This document shows positions 26,170 to 40,252 of a DNA stretch of 64,000 bases, piece after piece (position 1 is the stretch's first letter; every line of letters begins with the position of its first letter). This DNA comes from Engraulis encrasicolus (Eukaryota; Chordata; Actinopteri; Clupeiformes; Engraulidae). Under the pieces are notes generated by a model. The model was not told where the DNA came from and did no database searches. It saw only the letters and a program-made list of their open reading frames with translations. Location: contig NC_085861.1 in NCBI RefSeq assembly GCF_034702125.1, positions 2,764,796 through 2,828,795 of the forward strand, given 5' to 3'. Both the position numbers and the translations under genes were made by a program.

Positions 26170-29100
26170 TGTGTCTGTGTGTGTCTGTGTCTGTGTGTGC
26201 ATGTGATATTCTTAACACATGTATGCTTAATGTTCCTAACTGACCGTAATGTTCTTTTATGTTATCTGTACGCTTTGGCAACACTGTTACCAATAGGCAT
26301 GCCAATAAAGCATATTTGAATTTGAATTTGAGAGAGAGACAGGTCAGGATAGAGAGACAGTTCAGGGTAGAGAGACAGGGCAGGGTAGAGAAAGACAGGG
26401 CAGGGTAGACAAACAGGGCAGAGTAGAGAAAGACAGGGCAGGGCAGAGAGAGACAGGTCAGGATAGAGAGACAGGGCAGGGTAGAGAAAGACAGGGCAGG
26501 GTAGAGAAAGACAGGGCAGGTTAGACAGAGTCTGGTGCTCTGGCAAGGAGGAGAATAACTGTTTAGACACAGTACATGTGAGGGATTGTGGCTGTTTCTG
26601 TGTGCGCGCGTGTGCACGCATGCATGATGCACAAATGTCTCACGGTAGGGACACATAGGAGGTGAAGCAAGCGAAGCAAAGAGAGGCGAAATCCAACCGT
26701 CACCAAGTCGTCGCGGCGAATCAAATGGAATGGAACACTTATGTTGTTGATTTGATTGGGCCGCGGCAGGCGAATTCGCTCCTCATTTGCATAACATTAA
26801 ACTTTCTTTAATAATTTTGCTTCGCTTCGCTCCTGTTCACTTGCTTTCGCTTGCCTTCGCCTCTCTCATAGAATGAATGGCAAAGTTCGCAAATTCGTGT
26901 GTATGTGTCCCTACCGTAAGTGGCATGTACATAAAGACCAGCTACAGATCCAGCAAAATGATGATGAAGGCACAGAGAGTTCAGAGTTCAACTGAGCTGA
27001 CCCACCTTCTGCCCCTTCTGGCCAGCGCCGCCTCTGGATCCTTTGGGGCCAGTTAGTCCTGGAGGACCCTGAAGGGCAACAGTAAACTCGTTTCAGTTGC
27101 AGGGAAGAAGCAGTAAACTCATTTCAGTTGCAGAGAGTGCGTTACAATATGCGACCTTGCCTCCTCCACTTGTGCTTGTGGCCTCGCCCCACCTCCTGAC
27201 CCTTCCTCCGTGGAGAAAACGATAAAGTTTCATTCACCATCCCAATTGCAAATGAGAAGAAGGCTTTACAATTGAGCTTTTGCAAGATATTGAAATATAA
27301 TGCTGTTGTCAGTGATGTCATCATGACAATTACTTCCTGATACGAGGAGACGAGCACAAGTGGAGGAGGCAAGGTTGCATATTGTTACGCACTCAGAGAA
27401 GCAGTAAACTCATTACAGTTGCAGGGAAGCAGCAGTACACTCATTTCAGTAGAAGGGTAACAGTCAGGGTTCCCACGAACAAATTCAAGCACTTTTCAAG
27501 CACCTTCAAGCTCCAAATGTTCAGTTTTCCAGGACCTTTAAATAGGTCGCGGGAAGGGGGTGCGGACGTCCGCCCCCAGAAAATGTTGTGTTTTTAAGAT
27601 GTTATTTACTGAATTCTAATCAATTTTATGGTGTCAAATGGCAAATCCCATCTGACATCTCACTCCCTCAGATTTGTGATGTACCTGAACAAATTATTTC
27701 TATTATTTGGGATTACTGAGTTTGACTTGACACAAATTTCAAGCATTTTCAAGCACTTCACCAAACATTCAAGCATTTTCACAACCTTGAAAACTCAATT
27801 GAAATTCAAGCATTTTTAAGGAATTCAAGCACCAGTGGGAAACCTGAACAGTATACTCGGTTCAGTTGCAGGGAAGACGCAACTCGTTCCCTCTCATGGA
27901 CGTGTCTTTAGGACTAGCAGAGATTTACATTGTTATTTCAAAAGGATATGTATAATGTTTTTGTTTTTTCTGCATTTCCTTGACAAATTCCATAAACAAG
28001 CAAAAATATAGACAAGTTAGAGAAGTTATTATCTTGTATAGAGCTACGGCTACTGTATGTCACTCAGTGTTAACTCGATAGTGCATAAACATATATTACA
28101 TTTTCATTTGTACATACAAATTCCATGAACAACCAAAATACAATTTAAAGGCAAGACCATATCTGGCCATTTCAACTGGATTAGTGTGCGTAGTACGGAG
28201 TTATCACTACTGCATGCAGGTAGCCTGATAAACCAGCGCCACCCGCTGGACGCAGACAATTTTTCAGCTGCAAGTGGGTCCGGCCTCGGATCTGAGAGCG
28301 TTTTGAACACTGTGCCCTGAGTCTGGCAAAACCAATTACAACGCAGAGATTTGTTTTGAATCAAAGCGGGCGGGGTTTTGAGGGAGTGACGACGAATCTC
28401 GCAACACCGTTGGGAAAGCACATCAACGGCAAAGATCGCCGATTGGTCACAGTGCTGGGACGGTTTGAAAAAACAACAGGTTGTTCTCATCAACAATCTT
28501 CGGAGGTATCGTTCATCAGGGCCAGACTAAATTACTCCGGTCTCACATTTAGGCTAGTTTATCAGGCTAGCATGCAGGGGTTAATTTGAGCTGGGATATG
28601 CTGGAACAGGATCCCCCACCTCTAGATTTTGACCCCCCCGGGACTGATTTGGGCTGACCCTGCATGTCACCCAGTGTTGACTTGATATACGTAGTACATA
28701 GTATAGGTGTATACTATATTGCAGTGTTGACTTGATATACGTAGTACATAGTATAGGTGTATACTATATTGCAGTGTTGACTTGATATACGTAGTACATA
28801 GTATAGGTGTATACTATATTGACTTGATATACGTAGTACATAGTATAGGTGTATACTATATTGACTTGATATACGTAGTACATAGTATAGGTGTATACTA
28901 TATTGACTTGATATACGTAGTACATAGTATAGGTGTATACTATATTGACTTGATATACGTAGTACATAGTATAGGTGTATACTATATTGCAAGCGTAGTA
29001 TAAAAGCATATTCTGTAATCATAGTGGTATGGTCCATAAGAGTTTAAACGGATTACGCCTCACTCACGATTAAAAAGGTGCCAAACTTTGAAACAAGAAA

Positions 29101-29761
29101 AAAAAAGGTCATTTTCGCACATTTTTTCTGACTGAAAACTCGGCTATTAAATGAACAAAAGGATTTAAGAGTGCAGACATTTTTCTTTCTTCTTATCCAT
29201 AATTAGTTACCTGAGGTCCAGGTAAGCCAATATTTCCGTCTGGTCCCTTCTGTCCAACAGGCCCTCTGGTACCCTAGAAGGACATCATGAATTATACACC
29301 AATGCCTACAAGGTAAACAAACAGCCTTCCATCTACAGTAACACATTATTTTAGGGACACATCTATTAGCACTAATACATACAATGTGCCTGTATAAGTA
29401 ACTTATAAGGTGTACAAAGCAAAATCAAACATTTGTTAGGCATGTATTCGCAAATGTCTTGTTCATGCACAATAAGGGATTTATTACCAATTTAACCTTA
29501 GTAAGGACCTAGTAGGCCTTAGCGTTTGCTTAGTACATGCCTTACAAGTTACTCATGCAGGCATTAACATTGTATGTATTAGTGCTAATAGATGTATCCC
29601 TAAAATAAAGTGTTATGCAATCTAGGTATCACACACACGCACACACCACACACATGTATCATACACTCACTCACACACACACGCACACACGCACACGCAC
29701 ACGCACACGCACACACACACACACACACACGTATCATACACTCTCTCACACACACACACAC

Positions 29762-29800
<39 letters not shown>

Positions 29801-32800
29801 CACACTATCACACACACACACACAGTGTTACCTGGGGTCCTGCTGGGCCTGGAGTGCCTGGAACACCGATGTCTCCCGGAACTCCAGGAGAGCCCTGGAA
29901 CAGATGAATTACATTCACTAATAATTAAAGGGACACTGTGCAGGAAATCCTCTCAAAACCCAACCCTAAGGTCCCCGTCGTGAGAGGTGGAAACAGGTAA
30001 AGCTGGCCAATAGGGCAATGGTGAAACTCATGGGCCAATCACCCGTGCAGTGGATTAACACGATTACAGAAACATTGATGAAGAATAAGGAACTCCACAA
30101 CCTAAGAGATGAAGACTCTTCAAGCATACAAGCTGAAGAGTACATGAAGTATGAAGTGTGCAGGAAATGGACAAAAAAGGTACTGCAACTATGCTGCTCA
30201 TTGAAACTGGGCAGCCTACTACCAAATTTGATCTTTTCATGAAAGTTTACTAAGTAATAAATTAATATTTTCTAGTATTGGCCCAAGTACAGTAATTTTT
30301 GCAGCTAAAAATGGCTGTTTCTGGAAATTCAAAATGGCAGACCATGGAGAAGATCCCCCTTTTCATGTATGAAAAGTACAATTTTCCCAGTCATAATGAA
30401 TACTTGGAATTTGATGCTGGTGGTAAGTATTTATGAAAAAGGTAAAATTAGTGAATGGGCTGCATGGATTCTGGAAATAAACAACAAAAAATGTCACACA
30501 AAGTCCCTTTAAATCTCAAGTTAAAAACAAATGCCCTTTATCCATACACTTGTTCTACAAGAGCATTGTGTGCATAATCTTCAATCAGGGCATTTGATAT
30601 GCAAAGCTACAAAACAAAGGGTATACAAAAATAAATAAACTGACTATTGACAAACTGTATCGCTTCTATTTCAGCAGAAAAACTATTATCAACAGTATTC
30701 ACTGTCAAAACATGTCAATGAAAAATGAAAAATGTTGATCACACACAAAAAAAACCAAATAAACACAATACCCCTATAAAAAAAATAAATCACCTTAGTG
30801 CCTGGTGGTCCTCTTCGACCTTGAGGGCCCTAAAAGATAGAAAACAAATGAACACGATGCCAGCAGATACAGAAGATGCTGCAATAAGACCTGATGACAA
30901 TCATGTGGTGTCAGAGTGAGCGGTCAGAGCTGTACCGGGTTGCCATCGTCTCCTTTACTTCCTGGCACACCGTCCGGCCCCGATTCTCCCTGGAACAAGT
31001 GAAGAATACACCCAGTTAGAATACGCCTAGTTAGAATACGCCCAGTTAGGATACGCCCAGTTAGAATACGCTCATTTAGAATACGCCCAGTTAGAATACG
31101 CTCATTTAGAATACGCCCAGTTAGAATACGTACGCTCATTTAGAATACGCTCATGTAGAATACGCCCAGTTAGAATACGCTCAGAGTTACAGTGGAACCA
31201 GCTATCTTATATTAGAACAGTGGTTCTCAAACTTTTTGTGTGAAGTACCACCTGAGAAAATATTGAGCTCTCCGAGTACCACCTTGACAACCATTAGAAT
31301 ATCGCAGTAAAGGCCTTCCATATTCACTTTTGCCAGTCAATACACGGTCACATTCAGTGCAAGTTTGTTTTTAAATTTCTTGCTTGCCTTGTTGCCTAGT
31401 ATTATTCTGCATGATGTTTTCAGATCCATACAATTCAATTCAGAGACCGAAGAGACATTTTCAACTGCAACAACTTGATCAGCCACCAAATCAATGCACA
31501 AAAAAATAATTCTTCCAAGTACCACTACCACCAGAGATGTTTCAAGTACCACCAGTGGTACACATACCACAGTTTGAGCACCACTGTATTAGAAAAATAC
31601 ATGTATCTCAGTGTTTAGAACACGCTCATTTAGAATGTGCCCAGTCAGAACACGCTCATTTAGAATGTGCCCAGTCAGAACACGCTCATTTAGAATATGC
31701 CCAGTCAGAACACGCTCATTTAGAATGTGCCCAGTCAGAACACGCTCATTTAGAATGTGCCCAGTCAGAACACGCTCAGTTAGACAGAGCTGTCAAAAGT
31801 AAACAATAAATTCATTGTGTAACTACAACACTAGCACACAATATTTTGAGGGCTGTCTGCTAATATATGCTATATTTATCATGTTATATATAATACTTAT
31901 ATATTTATTTACTTGATGCTATGTGATCATTTTGCGACTTACTGTATCTACTTTATGCTATATTTATAATGTTATATACTATATCTATTTGCTCTATTCT
32001 AGGCGATCATTTTGAGGTTGTCCACTATGCTGCATCACATCACACCTGCATTCCTCTGTTCCCAGAGTCTCCTTTGGACCCAGCTACTGTGTTGTCAAAG
32101 CCAGGCTCTCCCTGAAGAGAAGGACAAAACAATTACAATGAAATTAAAGATACTGTGCAGGAAATGGTCAAAAAAGGTACTGCAACTATGCGGCTCATTG
32201 AAACTGGCTGCCTTTTGGCAAATTTGATCGTTTCATGACAGTTTACTATGTAGTAAACAAATATTTTCTAGTATGACCCAAGTACAGTCATTTTTGCTGC
32301 TAAAAATCGCTATTTCTGGAAATTCAAAAATGGCGGACCATGGAGAAGATCCCCCTTTTCATGTATGAAAAGTGCAATTTTTCCAGTCATAATGAATACT
32401 TGGAATTTGATGGTGGTGGTAAGTATTAGTATCAGAACAGCAGTCTTACTGTACATATTTATCTTACTGTTTTTATCACTGATTAGTAGAGACATCTGCT
32501 GAAAGAGGAAATCTTACCGGATCCCCTCTGATTCCACGCTGACCCTTAACGCCAGGGTCTCCTCGGATACCGGGCCGGCCCTGCACAACACAACGCCAGT
32601 ATTATTATGGGATTGATCACATGGGTGTCCTGGTTCTGCTATCTGAATTTGCCTGAAGATGTACAGTTATTGCTTTCAAAAGGCAACATTGAATAATGTT
32701 ATCTTATCTTCTCTTACACAGTAAAAAACTTGTGTATCGTAAGTTTAACATCTTCTAGAGTGCATTTGGTGCATTTGAGTACTCTCAAAGTGTTGAATGA

Positions 32801-32906
32801 ACACTGCATTCTTCACTGTGTACCCACATTTGGCTGTGTATGTACGTAATTCCATGGCATTCTTATTTATCGTTTTTATTTATCATTCCTATTTATTATG
32901 CGAGCA

Positions 32907-32940
<34 letters not shown>

Positions 32941-32943
32941 CGC

Positions 32944-32998
<55 letters not shown>

Positions 32999-35900
32999 AG
33001 AACAGAAAGGCTCTTTACAGGGTTTCCAGCATCTCCTCTGTCTCCCGCGACACCAGCTGCACCTGTGGCACCCTGGGAAACACAACAGGACACAGATGAG
33101 TCAACACAACAGCACACAGAGGAGTCAACACACAGGACACAGGTGAGTCAACACACAGGACAAAGGTGAGTCAACGCAACAGTGCACAGGTGAGTCAATA
33201 CACAGGTAAGTCAAACAAACATAGAAGTTCATGAAGGTTGGAGCAGGCTTCACCCAAACAGGTGTTCCTCTTTTTTTTAGGGTGCTGTGCTGACCAAAAT
33301 AATGTATAACTGAGAAATAAGAACAGGTTGCACCGACTTTGAAAATTATTATTTGTTGAAAATTATCTATTACACAGAGGATGGAGAGGAAGCATCTGTG
33401 TAATAACAAAAAAAGTTGATGCATGGTGCAACCTCTCCGTACTTTTCAGTTCAACACAAACATAACCATGATCCATTCCGTTCTAAATAATCCTGAAAAA
33501 AGACAAGACATTTTGAATGAAGTAATTGAATAAAATTTGACACAACTGATGTTCTGATGGCATTTTTTTTCATGTTCTGTCAATATTCATCAGAACACAA
33601 ATAAAAAGACAAGACGGGTTGCTGTCACTGTGCCTGGTATATTCTTTTTTATGTCACAGCATATGATGTTACTGTACATGCAAATGCAGTAACATATAGG
33701 GTAAGCATTTAGAGTATGTGACATAACATGCTGATACGTGTAGACACACCCAATAAGAAACAAAGTGAAAATAAAGTGTTACCACAAAACACAAAGTCCA
33801 AATAACTCACCTGTTCCCCATGAACTCCATCCAGACCATGTTCTCCATCCTCACCCTGTCAAAACATCAGCAACTAAATTACTAACATTTATTTTCTAAT
33901 CTGCTAAATTATTAAAACCTACAGTCTCTAATCTAAGCATACTAAGACTCTCATGAATTTATTACACAGAATAACACAACTGACATATTATCTTCCAAAG
34001 TAACAGTAAATTAAATATACTCACAGTGTCACCTCTGTAGCCTCTTCCACCCTAAAAGTGTTGACATACAGAAGTGAAATATAATTAGTGTCTTCGATTT
34101 TACACGAAACTTTAAAAACTCTTCAGAGGGTTTGAATACGGTACCTTCAGCCCTCTTCTCCCTGGGCAGCCTTGCACTCCCTGAACGCCGTTCGGGCCTG
34201 GCGGGCCCCGCTCGCCCTGGAAAGAGCAGACAAAGAAGAACTGTTGTTTTGCTGAACTGAAGAAAATCAACTATTAGGCCCTGCCGTGGCCAACCGGTAG
34301 GGCACCCGTTTGCCATGCGGCCGACACGGGTTCGATTCCCGGCCCGGGTCCTTTGCCGACCCCTCCCCATCTCTCTTCCCATTCGCTTCCTGTCCACCTC
34401 TCAAACTTTGCCATTATCAATAAAGTCGTAAAAAAAACCAAAAAAAAAACCCAATTTGAGTAATTTCCAATACATCTATATCTCCTATTGCTGTATAATA
34501 TTTCAACTTTGTCTTTGACCCAAAGATAATGTCTAACAAATAGACAGAATATATATATATATACTTCTGATTGAAATACTGTATATTGAGACTGTTTTAG
34601 GACATTGACTAATTGCCTGGTTTTACCATCTCCTTGCTTACCTGCTGACTATAAACCACAAAATGGCAGAGCGTACAGTCATATTACATTACTGTACATT
34701 GCATAAAATTACACCCTACTTTTATACAAAGTGACTTAAAGGGTCGCTGTGCAGGAAATGGTCAAAAAAGGTACTGCAACTATGCTGCTCATTGAAACTG
34801 GGCTGCCTATAGCCAAATTTGATCTTTACATGAAAGTTTACTAACTAATAAACAAATATATTTTCTAGTATGGTTAAAGCACAGTCATTTTTGCAGCTAA
34901 AATTGGCTATTTTTGGACATTCAAAATGGCGGACCATGGAGAAGATCCCCCTTTTCATGTATGAAAAGTGCAATTTTTCCAGTCATGCTGGTGGTAAGTA
35001 TTCATGAAAAAGGTAACATTAGTGAATGGGCAGCATGAATTCTGGAAATAAACAACTAAAAATCTCACACAGTGTCCCTTTAACAGTTATTAGAGGGTTA
35101 GTGGTTACGGCACATCAGCCGTGGATGGCAGTATAGGGAGACACCTCCGTCAGGGTAGGACAATATCGGTGTAATGACATATGAACTTAACTTGTGCACA
35201 ATCCCTGGTGCTGAACAAAAAAGTTATGTTTTCTGAAAAAGGTTTGCACACATTTTAACTTTTTTTAAACATTCTTTTTCACTTGTTTATTTATTCATTG
35301 GCTGGACATAATGTCATCTTCATCTGAAAATTCAAAGGGATGTGACATTTTTTTTCAGAAAAAAAGTAACGGCATGGGGGCGATGTGGCGCAGCGCGCTA
35401 AGCCCCCCACATTCGGTTCGAGTCCGGACGGGGTCATTTCCCAATCCTCCCCCATCTCTCTCACCCACTCATTTCCTGTCAGCATCTCATACTATCCTGT
35501 CAATAAAGGCATAAAAAGCCCCTAATATATATATATATATATGAAGAGCTCTTTTCCAAAAAGCTATATCCAACATTTTTGACTTTTTGCATTTTAATAT
35601 TGGAATTGACTGTTAAGAAGTCCTATAATCTATGTGTGAATTATTGCCATTCAAATGTTTTCAGAACATACTTTTTAAGCCTCCATGAAATGCATTTTGC
35701 AATGCAATTCAATGGAAAGCCCAATACAAAAATGTAAATTTCCCAACATTCTATAAAATGGATATATCTCATATTGGAAAAGAGCTCTTCATATATATAT
35801 GTATATATAAAAATAAAAAGTAATAGCACATGAAAACAGCACGTACCGGGCCGCCCTCTTCTCCTGGGTACCCTGCATGGCCCTTCGCCCCGGGGGGACC

Positions 35901-38900
35901 CTGTAAAGGATACCAGCACAGTCACTGCAATCACACAAACACTTACAGCAGTGATTCTCAAACTGTGGGCCGGGGCCCACTGGTGGGCCCTGAAGGTATT
36001 CCAAGTGGGCCTTGAAATAATTTTCTAAAAAACAATATTGTACTTTTGTGTGTGTTGCTGTTGGTTTATTTTGGTTTTATTGTTTATTGGGTTAGAGGTG
36101 GGCCTCGAACCTCTGTGAAAATGTCAAGTGGGCCCCAAGATGGAAAAGATTGGGGACCCCTGACTTACAGTAACAAGCCAACACATTCAACAAATGGGTC
36201 AAAGACGTCCAACATGACACTGTCCTTCAGTGCTAACAGATGCTTTTGCTTACTGTAACTGTGAAAAACATGACATTTCAAAACAATTTTTGAAAAGTGA
36301 ATGCATGAAAGCCAAGCCGAAAAAATAATAATAAAAAAAACTCTCTTTTTTTGCATTTACAGTAAGCAAAAGTATCCGTTGCACTGAAGGACATGTTGGA
36401 CGTCTTTGACCCAAATACACTAAAATAACATCATGAAAACCTACAGTAGCAAGCCAACACATTCACGATGATCACTTAATGAAAATGACCAAGAACACTA
36501 AATAATCACGAACACTTTACAAGTCAAACCATACACAAGAAGCACATCACGAACACATAACGTGCATAGTAACAATTCAACAGATTCATTTCAATCATAT
36601 CATCAACACCTAACAAGTCAAAACATTAATTATTTATAATACTGGCAATATTAGCAGAGAAACTATTAATGGAAAATCTAGCAATATTAACGGACAAAAA
36701 AATTCCCTAGCTTGTCCGCTAATATTGCTAGAAATACACAAGACAGCAAATAGCCTACATACTGTATATTAGCTGTTAGCTGTTAACCTGTGGATTTCCC
36801 ATTTTTATGCGATGATGAAAGGCGTTTTTAGTGTCCATACCTTTGTCCCAGGTGGTCCTCTTGGTCCTCGCATGCCGTCTTGGCCAGTACACTTACACAG
36901 CACACCACAGCACTCCCTCTCCGCCGCCGTATCCTGGACACAGCAAGGCACAGTATTGCTCAGTTGAAAGTTTATTTAACACATACCAGCATGTACATAT
37001 TAATAACATTAAGCCCTTACTGCAGAGCCTCTGTTACAACCTCATTGTAATGTTGGTTTTACCACCAACTTGGGTGTGACCCAGAACTGCAACCTGATCA
37101 CTCCAAGCTCTCAGTAACATCATCAAATCTGCCTTCTTCCACCTCAAAAACATCTGCAGACTCTGCAGGTCCTCACTGTCAGACACTGCTACAGAGACTC
37201 TGGGGGTCAGCTCTATGTTCCCACAGCCCATTGGTCCAACGGCGCATTAGTCCCACTGCCCAATAGTCCCACAGCTTATTCCTGTTGCTCCAAATATAGG
37301 CCCTATGTTCTACAACTCCATGTTCCCACATATCAGAGTAAACTAAGAGAATACACGTATGCCTTTCAAACATAGGGTCTACATTTCAATAAATTCTTAG
37401 AAATATGGGAACATGGAGCTGCAGAAATATGCCGTTGGGCCAATGGGCTGTGGGGCCAATGGGCTTTAAAAATAATGTTAAAAATCTTAGTGATGTGGGA
37501 CCAATGGGCTGTGGGATCAATGGGCTGTGGGAACATAGGCACGCTCCCAGACTCTGATACATGGCTTCATCATCTCCCGTCTCGATGGTCTTCCCTACAA
37601 AGCACTGGACACATTACAGCGTCTCCAAAACTCGGCTGCCAGGATCCTCACACACAAAGTGGTGGCAACTAGGCTTGTACGAAATTCCGAATGGAAAGAA
37701 TTTCAATTCAAAGTAATGCCATAATACGAACACTAGGCGGTGCCATTACCTTGAATTTCTTTGAATTTAATCTACACGTTACCCACACACTCAAGCAGCT
37801 TCACTGGCTCCCGGTGAAGTCACGCATCACACAAAATCTACAAAAATCTTACTCCTTACTTACAAATCCCTCAATGCTCTTGCTCCCCAGTACCTCTCCG
37901 AACTCAGCCAGCATCCCTCCCAACCAAGGTCCCTAAAGTCCTCTGGCAAGGACCCCCTTGTCATCCCAAGTTCAAGGTTACAGACTTTTGGTGACAGAGT
38001 CTTCTGTGTTGCTGCCACCCAACCTTTGGAACAGTCTACCTCTCCATATCCGCCAAGGTCCCACACTGGCTACGTTCAAAAAGCACCTAAAATCACATCT
38101 TTGCACTGAGGCCTATGTTCCTTATTCACCCTGCCCCCCCAACCCCACTTCTGCCCCATCCTCTTTTCTCCCCTCTATTCCCCTTTTGTAAAGCGACCTT
38201 GGGTTACTTGAAAGGCACTTTATAAAACCAAGTTATTATTATAATTATCATTATTATTATCATTATTATTGTCACCAAAATAGTAATGACCAAGTCTGAA
38301 CGAATAAAACACTCATTCTGTTGTCATAGCAATGTTGTTATGATGTAGTTAAATTGTTTCATCAAAAAGTAATACGGGACATTTGCAGTAAAGGGCTACC
38401 AAAATGAAAAATGCACAAGATCATGGTGCTAAGGCTAAATTCAGTCCCTAGACAGGTTGATTGTTTATATACAGGGTGCGATTTGTTGAAGAACCAGAAG
38501 GGGGGATATGTTTCAAATTTTAAGCATTATCAATGGAGTTAAATACAGCAAATATTAAAATCCTGTAGGAAAAGTGGAGATACCAAAAACCAGAAGGGGG
38601 GACAATCCCCCCCATCCCCACCTACAAATCGCACCCTGTTTATATATATAAAAAAGAATAAGGTAACGCTTTAGAATAAGGTTCTTCTAGTAAGTGTTTA
38701 TAATCACATAGTAAGCAGATAGTAATACCCTTACAAGTGCCCAATAACATGCTTATTGACTTTGTTAACATCTTATAAGCTGCTTATTATGTGTTTATAG
38801 TGGTTTATTTTTTTAGTCTTATTATTTACATCGGTACACATATCCATCTTGATATGCTGACTAATACTAGATATGGAGGCGTCGCAAAAAAACCCCTACA

Positions 38901-40180
38901 TTTTCAAGATGGCTGCCATGTGTACCGATTTTCATGCTTTTACTCAAAGTTACTCATCAGATGTTAACAACTTTAATAAGCATGTTAACAAAGTTAATAA
39001 GCATGTTATTGGGCACTTGTTAGGGTATTACTACCTGCTTACTAGTGACTATAAACGCTTATTAGAAGAACCTTATTCTAAAGCGTTACCAAGAATAAGT
39101 CAGGTAAATATGAAAGTCTGTGATAATTTGCTCATAGGTCCAAATCAAGACAAAAAAAAACGTCCGTTTTATTCATTACTGCATCTCGTCGACAAAAGTC
39201 GCCTCTGGCGCCCAGAGGGTTAAGCAGCTCTAACAAGAGAACGAAAAAGATTGGACTTAAAAGTCCAGAACTCACTATTTGTTTCAGTAGGGCTCCCTCC
39301 ACATTCTGCATGCCGATGGCCAGAGGCTGCTTGTAGCCGAACCCGCGTCCAAACTCGATCAGCTGGAGGTCGTGGGCATTGGAGGCTCCCTCCAGGGACA
39401 CCATCAGGAGAGCATGGATATCTGGATGGCAATGACATGATGAATTATCTACTCATCCCCCCAAAACACACACACACATACACGTACATACATGTACATG
39501 CACACACACACGCTCAAAGGCGCGCGCGCACGCACACACACACACATGCGTTAACACGGCCACCATTACAAAAACATGTACACGTATATCTGCAAGACAA
39601 TTAAAAACGTTATTCTCTGCTCATCCCCCAATCACACACACACACACGCACCCACGCATGCACGCAGACAGACAGACACACACACACACACACACAAATA
39701 ACCATAGAGACATAATGATTAACCTTACCCAACCAGACTACAGCAGTGTGTGTGTGTGTGTGTGTATCTGTAGCCTGGCGACGCCATCCTATTTACTTCC
39801 ACTAAAGATTTTGGCTCCACGCCTAGTCTGGCGAAAGCCTCCTAGCCTCCTAGCTCGGTTCGCTCACTGTTTTGCCAATCAGCAAGAACTCACCCGCGAA
39901 GTCCATTACTGATTGGTTAAGGACGGTAACACTATTCACACTTTTGGTTTGTTATTTGTATGCTTTTGCAGCACCATATCGTGACAGTCATGCGAATGAA
40001 GCACAATCTTTATTTTTATCTGAATTCGGAATTAAATTGGCAGAGTAAGCTCAGACCATCTCCCACCCTCCATGGAGACGGATTCCTCTTAGCTTTCGCC
40101 AGACTGTTTGACGGAGTCAACAGTCGGCTTTCGCCCAGGCTAGTGTATCTGTGTGCGTGTGTGTGCGTGTATGTGTGTGC

Positions 40181-40252
<72 letters not shown>

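Noticed and set aside
28679..28990. Regular repeats resembling a CRISPR array (also 25.6 and 31.6 kb)
   Set aside because: Eukaryotic minisatellites: units are contiguous, without unique spacers or cas genes.
34290..34350. Additional tRNA genes at tRNA-like heads (34.3, 35.4, 53.3, 4.2, 8.5 and 0.55 kb)
   Set aside because: Each is joined to a shared SINE body and tail, and the cloverleaf is not complete.
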